A stretch of 64,000 bases of DNA. It comes from Methylophilus sp. 42 (GTDB lineage Bacteria; Pseudomonadota; Gammaproteobacteria; Burkholderiales; Methylophilaceae). The position numbers and the translations under genes were made by a program. How positions within the stretch are numbered: position 1 is the stretch's first letter; every line of letters starts with the position of its first letter. The notes under the pieces were generated by a model. The model saw only the letters and a list, made by a program, of their open reading frames with translations. It was not told the origin of the DNA and did not search any database. This document shows positions 46,226 through 53,467 of this stretch, in pieces. The stretch is taken from NCBI RefSeq assembly GCF_000384155.1, contig NZ_KB913031.1:2177092-2241091 (forward strand), read 5' to 3'.

Positions 46226-47374
46226 TTAAAGTGCATTTTTCAAGATGGTGGTCGCCACGTCTTTGGTGTAAATATCGGCGAGACCAAACCACTTAGCATT
46301 GGTGAGTACGATGTCTATAGTGGCTGGCAAGTGGGCCTCGGTAATGCCCAGTTGTGCTAAGCGTGTTGGCGTACCGATTTTGTTAAACCAGTTTTCCAGC
46401 GCAGCAATCCCTTGCTCGGCGGTTTTTAAACCAAAGATATTTTGCGCAAAGCGTTCAAACTGCAAAGGATTGCGGTCCTGGTACCACTTCATCCAGGCTG
46501 GTATCACCACAGACAGCCCAGCGCCATGCGGCACATTGAACAAGGCAGACAGTGCATGCTCAATCATGTGGTTGGGATAACTGTAACCAGCCGTCCCGGA
46601 ATAAATCAAACCATTCAGCGCCTGTGTCGATGCCCAGGCAAACTCTGCCCTGGCTGCATAGTTATCCGGATTCACCAGCAGAATTTCCGTGTTTTCAATC
46701 ACGGTATTGATGATGGCCTCGACCAACCGCGAGTGAAACCGGGGCTGGTCGACAGCAGTAAAATAACCCTCAATTGCGTGCGCAATAATGTCTGCAGCAG
46801 AGTACACCAGGTAATCGCGCGACACCGTTTTCATGAGTGCAGGATTTACGATAGACACTTTGGGGAACGTTAGGGGTGATTGAATCGCAAATTTTTCTTT
46901 GGTGTCTTCATTGGTGATAACGGCACCATTATTCATTTCACTGCCAGTGGCCGCCAGCGTCAGAATATCAAACACGGGCAACGCGCTATCAATGCTGGCT
47001 TTGCCGATAAACAAATCCCAAACGTCGCCTGTATAAGGCACACCCGCGGCGATCGCTTTGGCACTATCCAGCACTGAACCGCCACCCACACTTAAAATGG
47101 CATCGACCTGATGCAGGCGCGCCAGGCTGATCGCTTCACGTACTTTAGAGATGATGGGGTTGCTGACAATACCACCACACAGCACAAATTGAATGTTCTT
47201 CTCGGCCAGGCTTTTGGTCACCACATCAAACAAGCCATCACGTTTGATACGGTCACTGCCATAACAGAGCAATACTTTTTTGACCCTGGCTTCGGCCAGG
47301 TGCTGACCAATCAGGGACTCTTTACCGACACCAAACTCGACTTTGGTTGGATTGTAATAAGTAAAATGATCCAC
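46226..47374 (-). CDS. iron-containing alcohol dehydrogenase (YqhD type)
   Basis: NAD(P)H-dependent metal alcohol dehydrogenase/aldehyde reductase. 382 residues if started at the GTG 47374, which AAAGGA precedes by six bases; an ATG at 47389 overlaps that ribosome-binding site and adds five residues. Cofactor motif GGGSVLDSAKAIAAG and metal ligands in DIIAHAIEGYF and NHMIEHALSALFNVPHGAG are intact. YqhD-like enzymes clear reactive short-chain aldehydes. Pairs with the aldo/keto reductase and is divergent from a LysR gene that probably controls both. Confidence 0.92.
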   Translation of the reverse strand: MDHFTYYNPTKVEFGVGKESLIGQHLAEARVKKVLLCYGSDRIKRDGLFDVVTKSLAEKNIQFVLCGGIVSNPIISKVREAISLARLHQVDAILSVGGGSVLDSAKAIAAGVPYTGDVWDLFIGKASIDSALPVFDILTLAATGSEMNNGAVITNEDTKEKFAIQSPLTFPKVSIVNPALMKTVSRDYLVYSAADIIAHAIEGYFTAVDQPRFHSRLVEAIINTVIENTEILLVNPDNYAARAEFAWASTQALNGLIYSGTAGYSYPNHMIEHALSALFNVPHGAGLSVVIPAWMKWYQDRNPLQFERFAQNIFGLKTAEQGIAALENWFNKIGTPTRLAQLGITEAHLPATIDIVLTNAKWFGLADIYTKDVATTILKNAL

Positions 47375-47429
47375 GCGCGTTCCTTTCATCTATCCATGTG
47401 ATGAGTCGCACTTTACGCGCCGGATATGC

Positions 47430-47480
47430 ATTAAACTAGCGCATTATTAGTTTAATTATTTACAACTAAATAATGTAAAT
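47430..47480. promoter_or_regulatory. LysR-type binding region between adh and lysR
   Basis: Two exact inverted repeats: ATTAAACTA-N9-TAGTTTAAT (47430-47456) and ATTTAC-N11-GTAAAT (47458-47480), the latter fitting the T-N11-A rule for LysR-type boxes. Both lie in the 126-base divergent gap. Confidence 0.6.
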
Positions 47481-47500
47481 AGCAGAAAGAACAATGCCTT

Positions 47501-48460
47501 ATGGCCCTGGATACCTTACGATCAATGACTACCTTTGTGCGGACTGTCGAACTAGGAAGTCTCAGTAAAGCGGCCGCTGCGCAGCAGATTACCCCGCAGG
47601 CAGCCAGTAAGGCCCTAGGCCAGCTGGAGGCACACCTTGGTGTCAGGCTGTTTCATCGCACCACACGTAGCATGTCACTCACCGAAGAAGGACAACGGCT
47701 ATATGAATCGGCAAAACCCTCATTAATCGGGTTGGAACAGGCGCTGGAATCCACACGCCAAACCAGGGAAGGACTCGCAGGCCCGTTGCGTATCGTCGGA
47801 CCGCGTACGGTTTTATTATCGGTACTTGGCCCGGTGTTAGATGAATACTCTCGCTTGTATCCCGAAGTGCAACCCGACATACAGCTGGATGACCGCATCG
47901 GCAATTGGGTCGACGATCGCGTCGATGTCGGATTTCGCCTGGGCAACCCGCCGCAAGATGGCTTGGTCATGCGCAGGCTTTTTCCCATGCAACTCGCCAT
48001 CTGTGCAGCGCCAAGCTACCTGCGAAAATACGGCATTCCGCATACGCTCAGCCAATTGGAAACGCATCGTTGCAGCGCATTTCGCCGCCCTAGCGATGGT
48101 CGCGTGGTTCCCTGGCACGTGAAGGTCGGCGAAAATATCATTGAGCAACATGTACGCCCCGCCTTTTGCACCAATGATGAAGGCTTCGAACTCAGGGCTG
48201 TGTTGGCCGGTGAAGTGATTGGTCAACTGGCCGTCCCCACGGCTGCAAGCTATATTCGCCAAGGGCGCCTGGTGCCCTTGTTACTGGAACATATCGTGGA
48301 TAACCTGGGCTTGTATATTTATTACGGTAGCCGTACTGCGCAACCGGCACGGGTACGCTGCTTTATTGATCTGGTGATTGAAAGACTGGCAAACAGTCAA
48401 GAATTTGTATTGAGCAATGAAGCGCTACTAAAAGCGCATGCTCATCTCCTTGAGCATTAA
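47501..48460 (+). CDS. LysR-family transcriptional regulator
   Basis: 319 residues: N-terminal winged helix-turn-helix (GSLSKAAAAQQITPQAASKA, LGVRLFHRTTRS) at about 1-60, then the periplasmic-binding-like effector domain (PLRIVGPRTVLLSVLGPVL, DVGFRLGNPPQDGLVMRRL). Of the CrgA/DsdC-like group common next to oxidoreductases. Divergent from the alcohol dehydrogenase/aldo-keto reductase pair, with LysR-type repeats between, so it likely regulates them; the inducer is unknown. Ends 10 bases from the convergent arsR gene. Confidence 0.92.
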   Translation: MALDTLRSMTTFVRTVELGSLSKAAAAQQITPQAASKALGQLEAHLGVRLFHRTTRSMSLTEEGQRLYESAKPSLIGLEQALESTRQTREGLAGPLRIVGPRTVLLSVLGPVLDEYSRLYPEVQPDIQLDDRIGNWVDDRVDVGFRLGNPPQDGLVMRRLFPMQLAICAAPSYLRKYGIPHTLSQLETHRCSAFRRPSDGRVVPWHVKVGENIIEQHVRPAFCTNDEGFELRAVLAGEVIGQLAVPTAASYIRQGRLVPLLLEHIVDNLGLYIYYGSRTAQPARVRCFIDLVIERLANSQEFVLSNEALLKAHAHLLEH

Positions 48461-48470
48461 TTTGTGGCAA

Positions 48471-48776
48471 TTAAGCAAGTGCGCGCAGCACCGATTGCAG
48501 CACGCCAGGAAACTTCTGCTCAATCTCCGCTACCCTGAGCGCATTCATATGCTCAGTGCCTTCAATCAGGGTTTCCACCAGCCCGGCGGCGCGCAGAATC
48601 TTGAAATGATGCGACATGCTGGATTTGGGACGATTCAAGTCGAGTTCACCACAGGTCAGTTTACGGCCTGCATTGGCCAGTCGGCCGACAATCTCCAGGC
48701 GTGTCGGGTCTGACAGCGCATACATAATGTCTGTGAGCTCCACCTGATCCATATTGGGATGTTTAATTTGCCGCAT
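48471..48776 (-). CDS. ArsR-family winged-helix repressor
   Basis: 101 residues of ArsR fold: YALSDPTRLEIVGRLANAG, LTCGELDLNRPKSSMSHHFK (recognition helix), ILRAAGLVETLIEGTEHMN. No ELCVCDL-type metal motif, so it probably does not sense arsenic; members next to MFS exporters often respond to organic electrophiles. Starts at 48776 or the ATG nine codons in; no Shine-Dalgarno decides. Divergent from the MFS gene, with a 14+14 bp inverted repeat between. Confidence 0.88.
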   Translation of the reverse strand: MRQIKHPNMDQVELTDIMYALSDPTRLEIVGRLANAGRKLTCGELDLNRPKSSMSHHFKILRAAGLVETLIEGTEHMNALRVAEIEQKFPGVLQSVLRALA

Positions 48777-48805
48777 ATGTAAAATTTATCACAACGCTTG
48801 ATATT

Positions 48806-48839
48806 ATTCTATAGTTCGATTATATTCGAACTATAGAAT
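48806..48839. promoter_or_regulatory. operator, perfect 14+14 bp inverted repeat
   Basis: ATTCTATAGTTCGA and TCGAACTATAGAAT are exact reverse complements around TTATAT. Placed between the divergent arsR and MFS genes, it is the probable ArsR binding site controlling both. Confidence 0.8.
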
Positions 48840-48862
48840 TTAATAAAAGTGTTTAAGCTGCA

Positions 48863-50065
48863 ATGAAAAAAGAACCATCTTCACAAGGCATCCCCCTCGC
48901 CTTATATGCCCTGATGGCCGGTGCTTTTGGCATCGGCACCACTGAATTTGTCATTATGGGCTTATTGCCAGAAGTCAGCCGCGACCTGCACGTCAGCATC
49001 CCGATGGCTGGTTTATTGATCAGCGGCTATGCACTGGGCGTGGCCGTGGGCGCGCCTATCATGTCTATCATGATGGCCAAGTTTTCGCGCAAAAGCTCGT
49101 TGCTATGGCTCATGGCCATTTTCACGCTGGGTAATTTAATCTGCGCGGTAGCGCCTGACTACACCACCCTCATGATCGCGCGCGTGGTGACTTCGTTTGC
49201 ACATGGTACTTTTTTTGGCATAGGCGCGGTGGTCGCCACCAGCCTGGTGCCTAAAGACAAGCGCGCACTGGCGATTGCATTAATGTTTACCGGCCTGACG
49301 GTCGCCAATGTCATTGGCGTGCCTGCGGGGACCTGGTTAGGCCAGATGCTGGGCTGGCGATCCACCTTTTGGGCGGTGACCATGATAGGCCCGGTTGCGC
49401 TGGCCGCGCTCTACTGGCTGGTGCCCAGTGATCATCATGCGGAAAAAGTGAATGTTCGCGCTGAAGTAAACACCTTATTACAACCGCAAGTAATTGCCGG
49501 ATTGCTGCTGACCATTATTGTAGATACGGGCCTGTTCGCTGTGCTCACCTACGTCGCGCCAATACTGACCGATGTCGCGCACTTTTCACCCGCCGCCATT
49601 TCACCGGTATTTTTACTGTTTGGTGTGGGCATGGTCGTCGGCAATATCATCGGCGCCAAACTCGCCGATATCCACCTGGATAAAACCCTGATAGGGGCAT
49701 TGATGTTCATCATTGCCATCCTGGTCTCGTTCTCCTTCTTTGCCCATCAGCAAATAGCAGTCGTCGCGCTGGTCGGACTGCTCGGCATTGCCGGTTTTGC
49801 TGCGGTGCCTTCATTACAGATCAAAATTCTGGAAAAGGCCAGCGGCGCACCGACCCTGGCCTCGGCCATGAATATTGGTGCATTCAATATAGGCAATGCC
49901 GCAGGCGCATGGGTAGGTGGATTGGTGATTACGCCTGGCCTGGGCCTGACCGCTATTGGCTGGATTGCCGGTTGCATCGTATGCGTAGGGCTGGCATTGG
50001 CAATCATAGAAATGCAGCTCCTTTCAAATAACGCCAACTCAACACTGGCATCTGTCGACAATTAA
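48863..50065 (+). CDS. MFS exporter (AraJ/DHA1 type)
   Basis: 12-helix drug/sugar efflux-like transporter, 400 residues, close to the AraJ/YdhP group (FGIGTTEFVIMGLLPEVSRD, SGYALGVAVGAPIMS, the motif-C-like GVPAGTWLGQMLGWRSTFW). Divergent from arsR and followed 30 bases later by an Old Yellow Enzyme gene, so the exporter and reductase form one unit under ArsR. Substrate unknown. Confidence 0.9.
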   Translation: MKKEPSSQGIPLALYALMAGAFGIGTTEFVIMGLLPEVSRDLHVSIPMAGLLISGYALGVAVGAPIMSIMMAKFSRKSSLLWLMAIFTLGNLICAVAPDYTTLMIARVVTSFAHGTFFGIGAVVATSLVPKDKRALAIALMFTGLTVANVIGVPAGTWLGQMLGWRSTFWAVTMIGPVALAALYWLVPSDHHAEKVNVRAEVNTLLQPQVIAGLLLTIIVDTGLFAVLTYVAPILTDVAHFSPAAISPVFLLFGVGMVVGNIIGAKLADIHLDKTLIGALMFIIAILVSFSFFAHQQIAVVALVGLLGIAGFAAVPSLQIKILEKASGAPTLASAMNIGAFNIGNAAGAWVGGLVITPGLGLTAIGWIAGCIVCVGLALAIIEMQLLSNNANSTLASVDN

Positions 50066-50095
50066 TCAATAGGAAAACTTAGTAAAAGGATCATC

Positions 50096-51202
50096 ATGGC
50101 CGATTTATTTTCTAGCTATCAATTAAAAGACGTCACCCTCAGAAACCGCATTGCGATTCCGCCTATGTGCCAATATATGGCAGAAGACGGCGTTGCCAAT
50201 GACTGGCACAAAGCCCATTACGCCACGCTGGCACGCGGTGGCAGCGGACTGGTAATTGTCGAAGCCACCGGCGTCGCGCCAGAAGGCCGCATCACCCCTG
50301 GCTGCCTGGGATTATGGAACGATACGCAAACAGCTCAACTACGTGAAATTGCCGCCTCTATCAAGGCAGCCGGCGCAGTCCCCGGCATCCAGATTGCCCA
50401 TGCCGGGCGTAAAGCCAGTGCCAACAAACCGTGGGAAGGCGATGACCATATCGCAGAGAATGACCCGCGCGCCTGGCAAACCATTGCGCCATCTGCCATT
50501 GCCTTTGGGGGTGATTTGCCACGTGTGCCCAACGCCATGTCGATTGATGACATCCAGCGCGTCAAACAGGATTTTGTCGCTACGGCAAAACGTGCGCTTG
50601 ATGCAGGTTTCGAATGGCTGGAAATCCACTTTGCCCACGGCTACCTGGGACAAAGTTTTACCTCTGCACACTCTAACCAGCGTACCGATGCTTATGGCGG
50701 CAGCTTTGAAAACCGCTCGCGTTTTACCATCGAAACGCTGGAGGCCATCCGCGCAGTGTGGCCGGAAAACCTGCCACTCACCGCCAGGTTCGGCGTCATT
50801 GAATATGATGGCAAAGATGAAGAAACCCTGAGTGAATCGATTCAGCTGGTCAAAGCCTGGCGTGAACGCGGGCTGGATATGCTGAGCGTCAGTGTCGGTT
50901 TCACCATTCCGGAAACCAATATCCCCTGGGGCCCTGCGTTTTTAGGTCCGATTGCACAACGCGTGCGCAATGAAGCAGGCATCCCGGTTTCATCCGCCTG
51001 GGGCTTCGGCGCACCATCATTGGCAGATAACGCGATCCGCAAACAAGAATTGGACTTAGCCATGATAGGCCGCGCGCATCTGGAAAACCCGCACTGGCCC
51101 TATTTCGCCGCCAAGCAATTGGGTAAAGACGATGCCGCCTGGGTATTGCCTGCGCCTTATGCACATTGGCTAGCCAGATATAGAAGCCCGACACTAGACT
51201 AA
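50096..51202 (+). CDS. Old Yellow Enzyme family NADPH:flavin oxidoreductase (YqjM/XenA type)
   Basis: FMN enzyme that reduces activated C=C bonds of enones, nitro compounds and other electrophiles. 368 residues: the YqjM-class residues C25 and Y27 (PPMCQYMAEDG), substrate-binding pair H178/H181 (EIHFAHGYL), QRTDAYGGSFENRSRF and the phosphate-binding MIGRAHLENPHWPY. AAAAGGA precedes the ATG. Downstream partner of the ArsR-controlled exporter, fitting an electrophile detoxification role. Confidence 0.94.
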   Translation: MADLFSSYQLKDVTLRNRIAIPPMCQYMAEDGVANDWHKAHYATLARGGSGLVIVEATGVAPEGRITPGCLGLWNDTQTAQLREIAASIKAAGAVPGIQIAHAGRKASANKPWEGDDHIAENDPRAWQTIAPSAIAFGGDLPRVPNAMSIDDIQRVKQDFVATAKRALDAGFEWLEIHFAHGYLGQSFTSAHSNQRTDAYGGSFENRSRFTIETLEAIRAVWPENLPLTARFGVIEYDGKDEETLSESIQLVKAWRERGLDMLSVSVGFTIPETNIPWGPAFLGPIAQRVRNEAGIPVSSAWGFGAPSLADNAIRKQELDLAMIGRAHLENPHWPYFAAKQLGKDDAAWVLPAPYAHWLARYRSPTLD

Positions 51203-51720
51203 GCTTGCCCGGCGGGAAGCGGCACTGACCGTGTCGCCGCCTGCCAGGCCTGGCTCTTGAGCAAACATTCACTTAACCGATGTATTACTTGAATAATGCA
51301 TCGTCATTAGCCGCGCAAAAATTGTATTTAAGTCGCTACTATTGCGATACAGCATCCCCTCACATGCCTGAGAATAAGCTGCATTTTTCGCGCGACGCTT
51401 GACCGCCATATGTCATGCCCCCCCGACCGCCGTTAATGAAAATCATTATCACAATTTAATGGCATCAACAATTACATTTACGCCAAACATGGTAAATGTT
51501 AGTTAAATACCAAGTGTTTTAATGGGTATCTATTGCTTTTAATTTTGCAAGTTAGATACTGTAATTATTGTATTTTCGTTAATAGTTACCTAGGTAATTA
51601 TTTTCACGATAGCCCAAACGGGTACTTGGAAACCTAAAAACAATACGTAAAATACAGTCATGAAATACGCAATTAAACTTGTATTTCATGTGACAAAAAA
51701 TATCTTTTCGGGAGATGATG
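51203..51720 (+). promoter_or_regulatory. 518-base upstream region of the flp/tad locus
   Basis: No gene seen. From left to right it holds the Fur-box match at 51432-51450, ACATTTAC-N10-GTAAATGT (51474-51499), the palindrome TTACCTAGGTAA (51586-51597) and AT-rich DNA up to the pilin ribosome-binding site (GGGAG, 51710-51714). TTGCAA-N17-TTGTAT around 51546-51574 is a weak promoter candidate. Confidence 0.45.
51432..51450. promoter_or_regulatory. Fur-box match upstream of flp
   Basis: GTTAATGAAAATCATTATC agrees with the 19-base Fur consensus at 17 positions. It lies about 270 bases ahead of the flp pilin gene and 230 after the reductase gene; flp is the only gene reading away from it. Confidence 0.6.
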
Positions 51721-51885
51721 ATGAGCGCAATCGTTAAATTTATGAAGGATGAAGATGGCGTTGTCGCCATCGAGTATGTCATTATTGCTGCGGCACTGGT
51801 CGGTGTATTGGCTGCCGTTTTTTCTGGGATGGGTACCACTCTGACCACCAAGCTACAGGCCATTGTGAACGGTATCACCACCTAG
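51721..51885 (+). CDS. flp: Flp/Fap-type pilin precursor
   Basis: Major pilin of the Tad (type IVc) pilus. 54 residues, too short for most ORF calls. A short charged leader MSAIVKFMKDEDG is followed by the processing site G|VVAIEY with Glu at +5 and Tyr at +6, then a hydrophobic helix (VIIAAALVGVLAAVFSGMG) and a short tail. Three in-frame ATGs occur (51715, 51718, 51721); GGGAG spaced six bases favours the last. The prepilin peptidase TadV follows. A terminator directly after the gene would make pilin transcripts more abundant than the assembly genes. Confidence 0.92.
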   Translation: MSAIVKFMKDEDGVVAIEYVIIAAALVGVLAAVFSGMGTTLTTKLQAIVNGITT

Positions 51886-51925
51886 AAACAATGTAGCGTA
51901 TCGGGTTCAGCCTATGATATCCATT

Positions 51926-51959
51926 AAAACCTCTTACCCCAACGGTGAGAGGTTTTTTT
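51926..51959 (+). terminator. terminator between flp and tadV
   Basis: An 11-bp stem (51928-51938 with 51944-51954, one G-T pair) and a run of seven T. It overlaps the upstream edge of tadV, so the downstream tad genes depend on read-through or another promoter. Confidence 0.88.
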
Positions 51960-51969
51960 GTTTCTGAAC

Positions 51970-52506
51970 ATGACGACTTACGCAGCACTTGGATTATGGT
52001 TACTGGCCGGGGTATTGATCTACGCCTGTTACACCGACCTTAGATTTCGCAAAGTGTATAACACACTGATTGTATTTGGCCTGATAAGCAGCTTGGGATT
52101 GTGGCTATTAAATGCCAGCGGGCCAGGCGGTGTGCAATGGTTACAAGGCGTGGGCTTAGCGTTCATGTGTTTTATGCCACTTTATTTACTGAAAGGCATG
52201 GCAGCAGGCGATGTCAAGCTGGCCATGGTGGTCGGTGGCATTTTAGGTTCGGCGGCATGGATGCCAGTTGCGGTGTGTATCTATCTAGTTGGTGGAGTAT
52301 TGGCGATGGGAGTGGTGTTAATGCAAAAACGGGGCATGCAACTCATCAGAAATGTGAATGCAATCCTGTTTTTCAAGTTACACCATACGCATATCCAGCT
52401 AGGTATGGAGGATGGGACAGATGGCATCAACAGTGTAGGCAGAATGCCTTATGCACTGGCGATTGCGATAGGTACTTTGATGGGGGTGTACACACAACAT
52501 ATGTAG
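51970..52506 (+). CDS. tadV: Tad prepilin peptidase (A24 family)
   Basis: Inner-membrane aspartic protease that trims the Flp pilin and pseudopilins. 178 residues from ATG 51970 (a TTG at 51958 adds four). About five membrane helices. The two catalytic aspartates sit in YTDLRFRKVYN (about D25) and in GMAAGDVKL (about D80); the second motif reads AAGD instead of the canonical GxGD but keeps the Gly-Asp pair. No Shine-Dalgarno is obvious, the start being close behind the terminator. Confidence 0.9.
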   Translation: MTTYAALGLWLLAGVLIYACYTDLRFRKVYNTLIVFGLISSLGLWLLNASGPGGVQWLQGVGLAFMCFMPLYLLKGMAAGDVKLAMVVGGILGSAAWMPVAVCIYLVGGVLAMGVVLMQKRGMQLIRNVNAILFFKLHHTHIQLGMEDGTDGINSVGRMPYALAIAIGTLMGVYTQHM

Positions 52507-52560
52507 TCTGGCATTCGTGACCATTTCATTTGCAAGTTTTTTTCGAAAAAGAGAATAAAA

Positions 52561-53400
52561 ATGAATATGCGTGCAATGACGATGCTGTTGTTTGCCTTGT
52601 TAGCAGCGATTGGAGCGGTCGTAGCGGCTTCCAAATGGTTGCAAACACGTTCGATGCAAACTGAAAAAGTAGTGGTGATGGTCAGCCCACTCAATATGGG
52701 TGAAAAAATCAATGTGGGCATGCTGAAACGCATCGATTGGCCCAAAACCAGTTTACCCGAGGGCTTCTTTGGCGAGGTCGAAAAGCTTGATGGTCGGGTG
52801 GTCAAATATAGCCTGCAAAATGGCGAGCCCGTGCTGGAATCCAAACTGGCGCCGGTTGGCTCTAAAGGCGGCTTATCTGCCGTGATTGCCGAAGGCAAGC
52901 GCGCAATCACTGTCAAAGTCAACGAAGTGGTGGGCGTGGCTGGTTTCGCGCTACCAGGCAATTACGTTGACATGATCGTCAATACCAATCAGGCCGAACG
53001 CAACGGCGACGAAGACAATATTTCCAAGATCGTCCTCAAGCACATCCTCGTGCTGGCCGTGGGCGATGACGTCAATGCCAATGCCGACAAACCAAAAGTC
53101 GTCAATGCCGTCACCCTCGAAGTCACCCCGGAGCAGGCAGAAATGATTGACCTGGCACGCAGTGTCGGCAACCTCTCCCTGGTATTACGCAATCAGGCCG
53201 ACCCCGGCGACGTCGCCACCCAGGGTATCACCAAAGAAGCCTTGTTATCGCTTGTTCCTAAAAATACAGGACCGGTGATGCCAGTAATCAGCAAACCCAA
53301 GGCGAAAAAAATGATTGTTGCGGCAGCGGCGCCAATAGTGGTGACTAAGAAATGTACCAAGGTATTCACAGGGACGACTGAGTCACTTGAGTGTTTTTAA
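52561..53400 (+). CDS. rcpC: Tad pilus assembly protein RcpC/CpaB
   Basis: Periplasmic, inner-membrane anchored component that helps the secretin. 279 residues with an N-terminal membrane helix (about 5-22), a SAF domain (VVMVSPLNMGEKINVGMLKR at about 37-95) and a C-terminal RcpC-type domain (GKRAITVKVNEVVGVAGFAL, GNYVDMIV). Precedes the secretin gene as in most tad loci. The last residues contain two cysteines (KKCTKVFTGTTESLECF) that might form a disulfide. Confidence 0.92.
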   Translation: MNMRAMTMLLFALLAAIGAVVAASKWLQTRSMQTEKVVVMVSPLNMGEKINVGMLKRIDWPKTSLPEGFFGEVEKLDGRVVKYSLQNGEPVLESKLAPVGSKGGLSAVIAEGKRAITVKVNEVVGVAGFALPGNYVDMIVNTNQAERNGDEDNISKIVLKHILVLAVGDDVNANADKPKVVNAVTLEVTPEQAEMIDLARSVGNLSLVLRNQADPGDVATQGITKEALLSLVPKNTGPVMPVISKPKAKKMIVAAAAPIVVTKKCTKVFTGTTESLECF

Positions 53401-53467
53401 CTCAAAAAGTAAGTGAACAATAACTCAAACAATATTGAAAACCTTAGGTTTTCAGAGGGGGTCGATC

